From: Siphonodentalium dalli
Taxonomy: Eukaryota; Mollusca; Scaphopoda; Gadilida; Siphonodentaliidae
NCBI GenBank assembly: GCA_032622095.1
Contig: CP136063.1
Coordinates: forward strand, 273,659,426 to 273,723,425
Length of the DNA stretch: 64,000 bases
Direction of reading: 5' to 3'
This document shows positions 1 to 13,556 of the stretch, piece after piece; positions within the stretch are counted from its first letter, which is position 1; every line of letters begins with the position of its first letter. Below the pieces are notes generated by a model. That model searched no databases. It saw only the letters and a list, made by a program, of their open reading frames with translations, and had not been told where the DNA came from. Both the position numbers and the translations under genes were made by a program.

Positions 1-780
1 AACAATGGACGTTCTTTATTTGTAACATATCAGGAATAGACTATCAATGGACACTCTTTATTTGTAACGTACCAGGAATATACTAGAAATGAACGCTCTT
101 TGTTTGTAACATACCATGAATAGACTAGCAATGAACGCTTTTTATTTGTTACATACAAGTAATAGACTAAAAATGAGCGTTCGTTATTTGTAACATACCA
201 TGAATAGACTAACAATGAACGCTCTTTATTTGTAACATACCAGGAATAGACTAGCAATGAACGCTCTTTATGTGTAACATACCAGGAATATACTAACAAT
301 GATCGTTCTTTATTTGTAACATACCATGAATATACTAGCAATGAGCGTTCTTTATTTGTAACATACCAGGAATAGACTAACAATAAACGCTCTTTATTTG
401 TAACATACCAGGAATAGACTAACAATGAGCGTTCTTTATTTGTAACATACCAGGAATAGACTAACAATGAACGCTCTTTATTTGTAACATACCAGGAATA
501 GACTAACAATGAGCATTCTGTGTTGGTTACATACCACGAATAAGACGAGCAATGAACGCACTTTATTTGTAACATACCAGGAATAGATTAGCAATGCACG
601 CTCTTTATTTGTAACATGCCAGGAATAGACTAACAATGAACGCTCTGTATTTGTAACATACCAGTAATAGATAAACAATTAACCCTCTTTATTTGTAACA
701 TACCAGGAATAAGACTAACAATGAACGCTCATTATTGGTATGTGAATGATCTTTATTTGTAACATACCATGAATAAGACT
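1..780. repeat. HOR turn 1 (partial): end of E block plus 64-bp fusion monomer
   Basis: The window opens inside an E block, a run dominated by 42-bp monomers (1-716) that ends in the fusion monomer at 717-780. Because 42 is divisible by three, the run leaves one minus-strand frame open (30-575). I read this as a by-product, not a gene. The stretch matches 14,508-15,287 and 39,084-39,863 almost base for base. Differences from the 14.5-kb copy that I noticed are A for C at 87 and C for G at 684. Confidence 0.9.
717..780. repeat. 64-bp fusion monomer (marker L2), GAATGATC type
   Basis: A 1.5-length monomer. It starts as a normal unit (GAACGCTCATTATTGGTA) and switches after TG to TGAATGATC of another monomer, dropping about 21 bp. 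It ends each E block and marks the switch into the A/B dimer block. The same junction recurs eleven times in the window. Confidence 0.88.
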
Positions 781-2706
781 AACAATGGACGTACTTTGTT
801 GATTACATACCAGGAATAAGACAGGCAATGAACGCTCTTTATTTGTAACATACCATGAATAAGACTAGCAATGGACGTTCTTTGTTGGTTAAATACCAGG
901 AATAAGACTAGCAATGAACGCTCTTTATTTGTAACATACCAGGAGTAAGACTAACAATGAACGCTCTTTATTGGTAACATACCAGGAGTAAGACTAACAA
1001 TGGACGTTCTTTGTTGGTTACATACCAGGGATAAGATTAGCAATGAACGCTCTTTATTTGTAACATACCATGAATAAGACTAACAATGGACGTTCTTTGT
1101 TGGTTACATACCAGGAATAAGACTAGCAATGAACGCTCTTTATTTGTAACATATCAGGAGTAAGACTAACAATGAACGCTCTTTATTTGTAACTTACCAA
1201 GAGAAAGACTAACAATGGACGTTATTTGTTGTTTACATACCAGGGATAAGCCTAGCAATGAACGCTCTTTATTTGTAACATGCAATGAATAAGACTAACA
1301 ATTGATGTTCTTTGTTGGTTACATACCAGAAATAAGACTAGCAATGAACGCTCTTTATTTTTAACATACCATGAATAAGACTAACAATGGACGTTCTGTG
1401 TTGGTTACATACCAGGATTAAGACTAGCAATGAACGCTCTTTATTTGTAACATACAATGAGTAACACTAACTATGAACGCGCTTTATTTGTAACATACCA
1501 GGTATAAACCAACAATGGACGTTCTTTGTTGGTTACATACCAGGAATAGATTAACAGTGAACGCTCTTTATTTGTAACATACCATGAATAAGACTAACAA
1601 TGGACGTTCTTTGTTGGTTACATACCAGGAGTAAGACTATCAATGAGCGTTCTTTATTTGAAACATACAAGGAATAGACTAACAATGAACGCTCTTTATT
1701 AGTAACATACCAGGAATAAGACTAACAATGAGCGTTCGCTATTTGCAACATACCAGGAATAAGACTAACAATGAGCGTTCTTTATTTGTAACATACCATG
1801 ACTAAGACTGACAATGAACGGTATTTATTGGTAACATACAATGAGTAGACTTACAATGAACGCTCTTTATGTGTAACATACCAGGAATAAGACTAACAAT
1901 GAACGATCTTTATTTGTAACATACCATGAATATACTAACAAGGAACGCTCTTTATTTCTAACATACCATGACTAATACTAACAATGAACGGTCTTATTTT
2001 TAACATACAATGAGTAAGACTAACATTGAACGCTCTGTATTTGTAACATACCAGGCATAAGACTAACAATGAACGATCTTTATTTGTAACATACCATGAA
2101 TATACTAACAATGAACGCTTTTTATGTGTATCATACCAGGAATAAGACTAACAATGAACGCTCTTTATTTGTAACATACCAGGAGTAAGACTAACAATGA
2201 GCGTTCTTTATATGTAACATACCAGTAATATACTATCGATCAACGCTCTTTATATGTAACACACCAGGAGTAAGGCTAACAATGAGCGTTCTTTATTTTT
2301 AACATACCAGGAATAAGATTAACAATGAGCGATCTTTATTTGTAACATACCATGAATTTTCTAACAAGGAACGCTCTTTATTGGTAATATACAATGAGTA
2401 GAGTAACAATGAACGCTCTTTATGTGTAATAAACCAGGAATAAGACTAACAATGCACGATCATTATTTGTAACATACCATGAATATACTAACAATGAGCG
2501 TTCTTTATTGGTAACATACCAGGAGTAAGAATAACAATGAACGCTCTTTATTTAAAACATATCAGGAATAGACTAACAATGAGCGTTCTTTATTTGTAAC
2601 ATACAAGGAGTAAGACTAACAATGAACGCTCTTAAATTGTAACAAACCAGGAATAGACTATATAACAATGAGCGTTATTTATTTGTAACATACCAGGAGT
2701 AAGACT
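781..2706. repeat. HOR turn 2: shortcut D-P-R turn (1,926 bp)
   Basis: The D block (781-1,723) largely alternates A monomers (GAACGCTC) with B monomers (GGACGTTC-TTTGTTGG), giving an 86-bp dimer period. The P block (1,724-2,149) runs from GTTCGCTATTTG to GTGTATCATACC. After one ordinary monomer the array enters R (about 2,150-2,706) with marker TACTATCGAT at 2,231 and ACTATATAAC near 2,658. The whole Q block is missing, so this is a deletion form of the 3-kb turn. Turns of exactly the same length and block order occur at 15,288-17,213 and 39,864-41,789. Confidence 0.85.
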
Positions 2707-3680
2707 AACAATGAACGCTCTTTATTGGTAACATACCAGGAGTAAGACTAACAATGGACGTTCTTTGTTGGTTACATACCAGGGATAAGACTAGCAATGA
2801 ACGCTCTTTATTTGTAACATACCATGAATAAGACTAACAATGGACGTTCTTTGTTGGTTACATACCAGGAATAAGACTAGCAATGAACGCTCTTTATTTG
2901 TAACATATCAGGAGTAAGACTAACAATGAACGCTCTTTATTTGTAACTTACCAAGAGTAAGACTAACAATGGACGTTATTTGTTGTTTACATACCAGGGA
3001 TAAGACTAGCAATGAACGCTCTTTATTTGTAACATGCAATGAATAAGACTAACAATTGACGTTCGTTGTTGGTTACATACCAGAAATAAGACTAGCAATG
3101 AACGCTCTTTATTTTTAACATACCATGAATAAGACTAACAATGGACGTTCTTTGTTGGTTACATACCAGGATTAAGACTAGCAATGAACGCTCTTTATTT
3201 GTAACATACAATGAGTAAGACTAACTATGAACGCGCTTTATTTGTAACATACCAGGAATAAACCAACAATGGACGTTCTTTGTTGGTTACATACCAGGAA
3301 TAGATTAACAGTGAACGCTCTTTATTTGTAACATACCATGAATAAGACTAACAATGGACGTTCTTTGTTGGTTACATACCAGGAGTAAGACTATCAATGA
3401 GCGTTCTTTATTTGTAACATACAAGGAATAGACTAACAATGAACGCTCTTTATTAGTAACATACCAGGAATAAGACTAACAATGAGCGTTCGCTATTTGT
3501 AACATACCAGGAATAAGACTAACAATGGGCGTTCTTTATTTGTAACATACCATGACTAAGACTGACAATGCACGGTATTTATTGGTAACATACAATGAGT
3601 AGACTTACAATGAACGCTCTTTATGTGTAACATACCAGGAATAAGACTAACAATGAACGATCTTTATTTGTAACATACCA

Positions 3681-4866
3681 TGAATATACTAACAAGGAAC
3701 GCTCTTTATTTCTAACATACCATGACTAATACTAACAATGAACGGTCTTATTTTTAACATACAATGAGTAAGACTAACATTGAACGCTCTGTATTTGTAA
3801 CATACCAGGCATAAGACTAACAATGAACGATCTTTATTTGTAACATACCATGAATATACTAACAATGAACGCTTTTTATGTGTATCATACCAGGAATAAG
3901 ACTAACAATGAACGCTCTTTATTTGTAACATACCATGAACAAGAATAACAATGGACGGTCTTTATTTGTAACATACCACGAATAGACTAACAATGAACGC
4001 TCTTCAATTGTAACATACCAGGAATAGACTAACAATGAACGCTCTTTATTTGTAACATACCAGGAATAGACTAACAATGAACGCTATTTATTTGTAACAT
4101 ACCAGGGATAGACCAACAATTAACGCTCTTTATTTGTAATATACCATGAATAGACTAACAATGAACGTTCTTTATTTGTAACATACCATGAATAAACTAA
4201 CAATGAACGTTCTTTATTTGTAACATACCAGGAATAAGACAAACAATGAACGCTCTTTATTTGTAACATACCATGAATATACTAACAAGGAACGCTCTTT
4301 ATTTCTAACATACCATGACTAATACTAACAATGAACGGTCTTATTTTTAACATACAATGAGTAAGAGTAACATTGAACGCTCTGTATTTGTAACATAGCA
4401 GGCATAAGACTAACAATGAACGATCTTTATTTGTAACATACCATGAATATACTAACAATGAACGCTTTTTATGTGTATCATACCAGGAATAAGACTAACA
4501 ATGAACGCTCTTTATTTGTAACATACCATGAACAAGAATTACCCTGGACGGTCTTTATTTGTAACATACCACGAATAGACTAACAATGAACGCTCTTCAA
4601 TTGTAACCTACCAGGAATAGACTAACAATGAACGCTCTTTATGTGTAACATACCAGGAATAGACTAACAATGAACGCTCTTTATTTGTAACATACCAGGG
4701 ATAGACCAACAATTAACGCTCTTTATTTGTAATATACCATGAATAGACTAACAATGAACGTTCTTTATTTGTAACATACCATGAATAAACTAACAATGAA
4801 CGTTCTTTATTTGTAACATACCAGGAATAAGACAAACAATGAACGCTCTTTATTTGTAACATACCA
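3681..4866. repeat. 593-bp tandem duplication across the P/Q border
   Basis: Sequence from TGAATATACTAACAAGG at 3,681 reappears at 4,274, and the match continues to GTAATATACC (4,137 and 4,730), a constant shift of 593 bp. The second copy has private changes, for example AAGAGTAAC near 4,365 and TTACCCTGG near 4,540, so the event is not brand new. The related modules at 18.2 and 42.8 kb have only one copy, which places the duplication after this module separated from them. Confidence 0.88.
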
Positions 4867-7336
4867 GGAATAGTCTTACAATGAACGCTCTTTATTTGTA
4901 ACATAACATGAATAGACTAGCAATGAACGCTCTTTATTAGTAACATACCAGGAATATAATAACAATGAATGCTCTTTATTTGTAACATACCAGGAATAGA
5001 CTAACAATGAACGCTCTTTATTTGGAACATACCATGAATAGACTAAAAATGAACGTTCTTTATTTGTAACATACCAGGAATAGAGTAACTATGAACGCTC
5101 TTTATTTGTAACATACCAGGAATAGACTAACAATGAACGCTCTTTATTTGTAACTTACCAGGAATAGACTAACAATGAACGTTCTTTATTTGTAACATAC
5201 CAGGAATAGACTAACAATAAGCGTTCTTTATTTGTAGCATATTAGGAGTAAGACTAACAATGAAAGTTCTTTATTTTTAAAATACAATGAGTAAGACCAA
5301 CAATGAACGCTCTATATTTGTAACATACCAGGCATAAGACTAACAATGAACGATCTTTATTTGTAACATACCATGAATACATTAACAATGAACGCTTTTT
5401 ATGTGTATCATACCAGGAATAAGACTAACAATGAACGCTCTTTATTTGTAACATACCATGAATAAGAATAACAATGGACGGTCTTTATTTGTAACATACC
5501 ACGAATAGACTAACAATGAACGCTCTTTAATTGTAACATACCAGGAATAGACTAACAATGAACGCTCTTTATTTGTAACATACCAGGAATAGACTAACAA
5601 TGAACGCTCTTTATTTGTAACATACCAGGGATAGACTAACAATTTACGCTCTTTATTTGTAATATACCATGAATAGACTAACAATGAACGTTCTTTATTT
5701 GTAACAAACCAGGAATAGACTAACTATGAGCGTTCTTTATTTGTAACATACCAGGAGTAAGACTAGCAATGAACACTCTGTATTTGTAACATACCAGGAG
5801 TAAGACTAACAATGAGCGTTCTTTATATGTAACATACCAGTAATATACTATCTATCAACGCTCTTTATATGTAACATACCAGGAGTAAGGCTAACAATGA
5901 GCGTTCTTTATTTTTAACATACCAGGAATAAGATTAACAATGAGCGATCTTTATTTGTAACATACCATGAATTTTCTAACAAGGAACGCTCTTTATTGGT
6001 AATATACAATGAGTAGAGTAACAATACGCTCTTTATGTGTAATAAACCAGGAATAAGACTAACAATGCACGATAATTATTTGTAACATACCATGAATATA
6101 CTAACAAGGAACGCTCTTTATTTGTAACATACCAGGAATAGACTAACAATGAGCGTTCTTTATTGGTAACATACCAGGAGTAAGACTAACAATGAACGCT
6201 CTTTATTTAAAACATATCAGGAATAGACTAACAATGAGCGTTCTTTATTTGTAACATACAAGGAGTAAGATTAACAATGAACGCTCTTTATTTGTAACAG
6301 ACCAGGAATAGACTATATAACAATGAGCGTTATTTATTTGTAACAAACCAGGAATAGACTAACAATGAACGCTCTTTATTTTTAACATACAATGTGTAAG
6401 ACTAACAATGAACGCTCTTTATTTGTAACATACCAGGAATAAGACTAACAATGAACGATCTTTATTTGTAACATGCCATGAATATACTAACAAGGAACGC
6501 TCTTTATTTGTAACATACAATGATCAAGACTAACAATGAACGGTCTTTATTGGTAACAAACAATACATAGACTAACAATGAACGCTCTTTATGTGTAACA
6601 TACCAGGAATAAGACTACCAATGGACGTTCTTTGTTGGTTACATACCAAGAATAGACTAACAATAAACGCTCTTTGTTTGTAACATACCAGGAATAGACT
6701 AACAATGAACGCTCTTTATTTGTAACATACCAGGAATAAGACTAACAATGAATGATCTTTATTGGTAACATACCAGGAATAGACTAACAATGAACGCTCA
6801 TTATTGGTTATTTACCAGGAGGTGACTAACAGAGAACGCTCTTTATTTGTAACATACCATGAATAAGACTAACAATGGATGTTCTTTGTTGGTTACATAC
6901 CAGGAATAGACTAACAATGAACGCTCTTTATTTGTAACATACCAGGAATAAGACTAACAATGAGCGTTCTTTATTTGTAACATACCAGGAATAGACTAAC
7001 AATGAACGCTCTTTATTTGTAACATACCAGGAATAGACTAACAATGGGCATTCTATATTGGTAACATACCAGGAGTAAGACTAACAATGAACGCTCTTTA
7101 TTTATAACATACCAGGAATAGACTAACAATGAGCATTCTGTGTTGGTTACATACCACGAATAAGACGAGCAATGAACGCACTTTATTTGTAACATACCAG
7201 GAATAGATTAGCAATGAACGCTCTTTATTTGTAACATACCAGGAATAGACTAACAATGAACGCTCTGTATTTGTAACATACCAGGAATAGATAAACAATT
7301 AACGCTCTTTATTTGTAACATACCAGGAATAAGACT

Positions 7337-7400
7337 AACAATGAACGCTCATTATTGGTATGTGAATGATCTTTATTTGTAACATACCATGATTAAGACT
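7337..7400. repeat. 64-bp fusion monomer (L2), GAATGATC type
   Basis: Same junction as at 717-780, GGTATG joined to TGAATGATC. It ends in CATGATTAAGACT, a private A-to-T change relative to the other copies. Confidence 0.88.
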
Positions 7401-10400
7401 AACAATGGACGTACTTTGTTGGTTACATACCAGGAATAAGACAGGCAATGAACGCTCTTTATTTGTAACATACCATGAATAAGACTAGCAATGGACGTTC
7501 TTTGTTGGTTAAATACCAGGAATAAGACTAGCAATGAACGCTCTTTATTTGTAACATACCAGGAGTAAGACTAACAATGAACGCTCTTTATTGGTAACAT
7601 ACCAGGAGTAAGACTAACAATGGACGTTCTTTGTTGGTTACATACCAGGGATAAGACTAGCAATGAACGCTCTTTATTTGTAACATACCATGAATAAGAC
7701 TAACAATGGACGTTCTTTGTTGGTTACATACCAGGAATAAGACTAGCAATGAACGCTCTTTATTTGTAACATATCAGGAGTAAGACTAACAATGAACGCT
7801 CTTTATTTGTAACTTACCAAGAGTAAGACTAACAATGGACGTTATTTGTTGTTTATATACCAGGGATAAGACTAGCAATGAACGCTCTTTATTTGTAACA
7901 TGCAATGAATAAGACTAACAATTGACGTTCTTTGTTGGTTACATACCAGAAATAAGACTAGCAATGAACGCTCTTTATTTTTAACATACCATGAATAAGA
8001 CTAACAATGGACGTTCTTTGTTGGTGACATACCAGGATTAAGACTAGCAATGGACGCTCTTTATTTGTAACATACAATGAGTAAGACTAACTATGAACGC
8101 GCTTTATTTGTAACATACCAGGAATAAACCAACAATGGACGTTCTTTGTTGGTTACATACCAGGAATAGATTAACAGTGAACGCTCTTTATTTGTAACAT
8201 ACCATGAATAAGACTAACAATGGACGTTCTTTGTTGGTTACATACCAGGAGTAAGACTAACAATGAACGCTCTTTATTAGTAACATACCAGGAATAAGAC
8301 TAACAATGAGCGTTCGCTATTTGTAACATACCAGGAATAAGACTAACAATGAGCGTTCTTTATTTGTAACATACCATGACTAAGACTGACAATGCACGGT
8401 ATTTATTGGTAACATACAATGAGTAGACTTACAATGAACGCTCTTTATGTGTAACATACCAGGAATAAGACTAACAATGAACGATCTTTATTTGTAACAT
8501 ACCATGAATATACTAACAAGGAACGCTCTTTATTTATAACATACCATGACTAATACTAACAATGAACGGTCTTATTTTTAACATACAATGAGTAAGACTA
8601 ACATTGAACGCTCTGTATTTGTAACATACCAGGCATAAGACTAACAATGAACGATCTTTATTTGTAACATACCATGAATATACTAACAATGAACGCTTTT
8701 TATGTGTATCATACCAGAAATAAGACTAACAATGAACGCTCTTTATTTGTAACATACCATGAACAAGAATAACAATGGACGGTCTTTATTTGTAACATAC
8801 CACGAATAGACTAACAATGAACGCTCTTCAATTGTAACATACCAGGAATAGACTAACAATGAACGCTCTTTATTTGTAACATACCAGGAATAGACTAACA
8901 ATGAACGCTCTTTATTTGTAACATACCAGGGATAGACCAACAATTAACGCTCTTTATTTGTAATATACCATGAATAGACTAACAATGAACGTTCTTTATT
9001 TGTAACATACCAGGAATAAGACAAACAATGAACGCTCTTTATTTGTAACATACCAGGAATAGTCTTACAATGAACGCTCTTTATTTGTAACATAACATGA
9101 ATAGACTAGCAATGAACGCTCTTTATTAGTAACATACCAGGAATATAATAACAATGAATGCTCTTTATTTGTAACATACCAGGAATAGACTAACAATGAA
9201 CGCTCTTTATTTGGAACATACCATGAATAGACTAAAAATGAACGTTCTTTATTTGTAACATACCAGGAATAGAGTAACAATGAACGCTCTTTATTTGTAA
9301 CATACCAGGAATAGACTAACTATGAACGCTCTTTATTTGTAACTTACCAGGAATAGACTAACAATGAACGTTCTTTATTTGTAACATACCAGGAATAGAC
9401 TAACAATGAGCGTTCTTTATTTGTAGCATATTAGGAGTAAGACTAACAATGAAAGTTCTTTATTTTTAACATACAATGAGTAAGACTAACAATGAACGCT
9501 CTATATTTGTAACATACCAGGCATAAGACTAACAATGAACGATCTTTATTTGTAACATACCATGAATATATTAACAATGAACGCTTTTTATGTGTATCAT
9601 ACCAGGAATAAGACTAACAATGAACGCTCTTTATTTGTAACATACCATGAATAAGAATAACAATGGACGGTCTTTATTTGTAACATACCACGAATAGACT
9701 AACAATGAACGCTCTTTAATTGTAACATACCAGGAATAGACTAACAATGAACGCTCTTTATTTGTAACATACCAGGAATAGACTAACAATGAACGCTCTT
9801 TATTTGTAACATACCAGGGATAGACTAACAATTTACGCTCTTTATTTGTAATATACCATGAATAGACTAACAATGAACGTTCTTTATTTGTAACAAACCA
9901 GGAATAGACTAACTATGAGCGTTCTTTATTTGTAACATACCAGGAGTAAGACTAGCAATGAACACACTTTATTTGTAACATACCAGGAGTAAGACTAACA
10001 ATGAGCGTTCTTTATATGTAACATACCAGTAATATACTATCGATCAACGCTCTTTATATGTAACATACCAGGAATAAGATTAACAATGAGCGATCTTTAT
10101 TTGTAACATACCATGTATTTTCTAACAAGGAACGCTCTTTATTGGTAATATACAATGAGTAGAGTAACAATGAACGCTCTTTATGTGTAATAAACCAGGA
10201 ATAAGACTAACAATGCACGATCATTATTTGTAACATACCATGAATATACTAACAATGAGCGTTCTTTATTGGTAACATACCAGGAGTAAGACTAACAATG
10301 AACGCTCTTTATTTAAAACATATCAGGAATAGACTAACAATGAGCGTTCTTTATTTGTAACATACAAGGAGTAAGACTAAGAATGAACGCTCTTTATTTG

Positions 10401-10477
10401 TAACAAACCAGGAATAGACTATATAACAATGAGCGTTATTTATTTGTAACATACCAGGAGTAAGACTAACAATGAAC
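7401..10477. repeat. HOR turn 4: D-P-Q-R
   Basis: D 7,401-8,301 (one monomer shorter than the copy at 15.3 kb near 8,260), P 8,302-8,727, Q 8,728-9,996, R 9,997-10,477. P ends in CCAGAAATAAG, a variant shared with the turns at 24.5, 27.4 and 30.4 kb, tying this turn to the central array. R lacks the monomer that normally follows TACTATCGAT (the GGAGTAAGGC unit), near 10,070. Confidence 0.82.
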
Positions 10478-13130
10478 GCTCTTTATTGGTAACATACCAG
10501 GAGTAAGACTAACAATGGACGTTCTTTGTTGGTTACATACCAGGGATAAGACTAGCAATGAACGCTCTTTATTTGTAACATACCATGAATAAGACTAACA
10601 ATGGACGTTCTTTGTTGGTTACATACCAGGAATAAGACTAGCAATGAACGCTCTTTATTTGTAACATATCAGGAGTAAGACTAACAATGAACGCTCTTTA
10701 TTTGTAACTTACCAAGAGTAAGACTAACAATGGACGTTATTTGTTGTTTACATACCAGGGATAAGACTAGCAATGAACGCTCTTTATTTGTAACATGCAA
10801 TGAATAAGACTAACAATTGACGTTCTTTGTTGGTTACATACCAGAAATAAGACTAGCAATGAACGCTCTTTATTTTTAACATACCATGAATAAGACTAAC
10901 AATGGACGTTCTTTGTTGGTTACATACCAGGATTAAGACTAGCAATGAACGCTCTTTATTTGTAACATACAATGAGTAAGACTAACTATGAACGCGCTTT
11001 ATTTGTAACATACCAGGAATAAACCAACAATGGAAGTTCTTTGTTGGTTACATACCAGGAATAGATTAACAGTGAACGCTCTTTATTTGTAACATACCAT
11101 GAATAAGACTAACAATGGACGTTCTTTGTTGGTTACATACCAGGAGTAAGACTATCAATGAGCGTTCTTTATTTGTAACATACAAGGAATAGACTAACAA
11201 TGAACGCTCTTTATTAGTAACATACCAGGAATAAGACTAACAATGAACGTTCGCTATTTGTAACATACCAGGAATAAGACTAACAATGAGCGTTCTTTAT
11301 TTGTAACATACCATGACTAAGACTGACAATGCACGGTATTTATTGGTAACATACAATGAGTAGACTTACAATGAACGCTCTTTATGTGTAACATACCAGG
11401 AATAAGACTAACAATGAACGATCTTTATTTGTAACATACCATGAATATACTAACAAGGAACGCTCTTTATTTCTAACATACCATGACTAATACTAACAAT
11501 GAACGGTCTTATTTTTAACATACAATGAGTAAGACTAACATTGAACGCACTGTATTTGTAACATACCAGGCATAAGACTAACAATGAACGATCTTTATTT
11601 GTAACATACCATGAATATACTAACAATGAACGCTTTTTATGTGTATCATACCAGGAATAAGACTAACAATGAACGCTCTTTATTTGTAACATACCATGAA
11701 CAAGAATAACAATGGACGGTCTTTATTTGTAACATACCACGAATAGACTAACAATGAACGCTCTTCAATTGTAACATACCAGGAATAGACTAACAATGAA
11801 CGCTCTTTATTTGTAACATACCAGGAATAGACTAACAATGAACGCTATTTATTTGTAACATACCAGGGATAGACCAACAATTAACGCTCTTTATTTGTAA
11901 TATACCATGAATAGACTAACAATGAACGTTCTTTATTTGTAACATACCATGAATAAACTAACAATGAACGTTCTTTATTTGTAACATACCAGGAATAAGA
12001 CAAACAATGAACGCTCTTTATTAGTAACATACCAGGAATATAATAACAATGAATGCTCTTTATTTGTAACATACCAGGAATAGACTAACAATGAACGCTC
12101 TTTATTTGGAACATACCATGAATAGACTAAAAATGAACGTTCTTTATTTGTAACATACCAGGAATAGAGTAACAATGAACGCTCTTAATTTGTAACATAC
12201 CAGGAATAGACTAACAATGAACGTTCTTTATTTGTAACATACCAGGAATAGACTAACAATGAGCGTTCTTTATTTGTAGCATATTAGGAGTAAGACTAAC
12301 AATGAAAGTTCTTTATTTTTAACATACAATGAGTAAGACTAACAATGAACGCTCTATATTTGTAACATACCAGGCATAAGACTAACAATGAACGATCTTT
12401 ATTTGTAACATACCCTGAATATATTAACAATGAACGCTTTTTATGTGTATCATACCAGGAATAAGACTAACAATGAACGCTCTTTATTTGTAACATACCA
12501 TGAATAAGAATAACAATGGACGGTCTTTATTTGTAACATACCACGAATAGACTAACAATGAACGCTCTTTAATTGTAACATACCAGGAATAGACTAACAA
12601 TGAACGCTCTTTATTTGTAACATACCAGGAATAGACTAACAATGAACGCTCTTTATTTGTAACATACCAGGGATAGACTAACAATTTACGCTCTTTATTT
12701 GTAATATACCATGAATAGACTAACAATGAATGTTCTTTATTTGTAACAAACCAGGAATAGACTAACTATGAGCGTTATTTATTTGTAACATACCAGGAGT
12801 AAGACTAGCAATGAACACTCTTTATTTGTAACATACCAGGAGTAAGACTAACAATGAGCGTTCTTTATATGTAACATAACAGTAATATACTATCGATCAA
12901 CGCTCTTTATATGTAACATACCAGGAGTAAGGCTAACAATGAGCGTTCTTTATTTTTAACATACCAGGAATAAGATTAACAATGAGCGATCTTTATTTGT
13001 ATCATACCATGAATTTTCTAACAAGGAACGCTCTTTATTGGTAATATACAATGAGTAGAGTAACAATGAACGCTCTTTATGTGTAATAAACCAGGAATAA
13101 GACTAACAATGCACGATCATTATTTGTAAC

Positions 13131-13556
13131 ATGCCATGAATATACTAACAAGGAACGCTCTTTATTTGTAACATACAATGATCAAGACTAACAATGAACG
13201 GTCTTTATTGGTAACAAACAATACATAGACTAACAATGAACGCTCGTTATGTGTAACATACCAGGAATAAGACTACCAATGGACGTTCTTTGTTGGTTAC
13301 ATACCAGGAATAAGACTAACAATGAACGATCTTTATTTGTAACATGCCATGAATATACTAACAAGGAACGCTCTTTATTTGTAACATACAATGATCAAGA
13401 CTAACAATGAACGGTCTTTATTGGTAACAAACAATACATAGACTAACAATGAACGCTCGTTATGTGTAACATACCAGGAATAAGACTACCAATGGACGTT
13501 CTTTGTTGGTTACATACCAGGAATAGACTAACAATAAACGCTCTTTGTTTGTAACA
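13131..13556. repeat. 213-bp (five-monomer) tandem duplication at E entry
   Basis: The ATGCCATGAATATAC monomer at 13,131 recurs at 13,344. Between them sit TGATCAAG, CAATACATAG, GCTCGTTATGTG and CTACCAATGG monomers, each present twice. The same duplication with the same spacing occurs at 34,986/35,199 and 37,707/37,920. It is absent in the E blocks at 6.4, 44.6, 50.7 and 59.4 kb. Confidence 0.87.

Larger units (their letters stand above)
2707..7400. repeat. HOR turn 3: D-P-Q-R-E turn with internal 593-bp duplication
   Basis: Blocks are D 2,707-3,477, P 3,478-3,903, Q 3,904-5,807, R 5,808-6,360, E 6,361-7,336 and the fusion monomer 7,337-7,400. A 593-bp tandem duplication spanning the P/Q border lengthens the turn. 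R carries the TACTATCTAT form of its marker (5,846), shared only with turns near 49.0 and 58.9 kb. E is short: relative to 13.1-15.2 kb about 1,016 bp of 42-mer run is missing, with the join near 7,120 where a TTTATAAC monomer is followed directly by GAGCATTCTG. Confidence 0.82.

Noticed and set aside
30-575. Open minus-strand frame of 181 codons (repeats of YSWYVTNKERSLLV), also at 14,537-15,082 and 39,113-39,658
   Set aside because: Each 42-bp monomer adds 14 codons without changing frame, so a run of 42-mers stays open by arithmetic. The frame closes as soon as a 43-mer or a stop variant appears. Start and stop are ordinary monomer variants (ATG from the CATACC region, TGA from ATATCAGG), there is no non-repeat part, and sister runs have different lengths (45,818-46,297 gives 159 codons, 51,919-52,314 gives 131).
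717-780. Micro-inversion at the fusion monomer, because GGTATGT is the reverse complement of ACATACC
   Set aside because: Only seven bases are involved, and they are explained by the direct join of GGTA(TG) to TGAATGATC. The neighbours on both sides keep normal orientation.
4713-4904. Many 60-108-codon open frames through the window
   Set aside because: All are the same minus-strand satellite translation in Q and E blocks, or shifted versions (MLQIKSVHC, FLVCYK) created where a 43-mer changes frame. None resembles a known protein and none is conserved apart from the DNA repeat.
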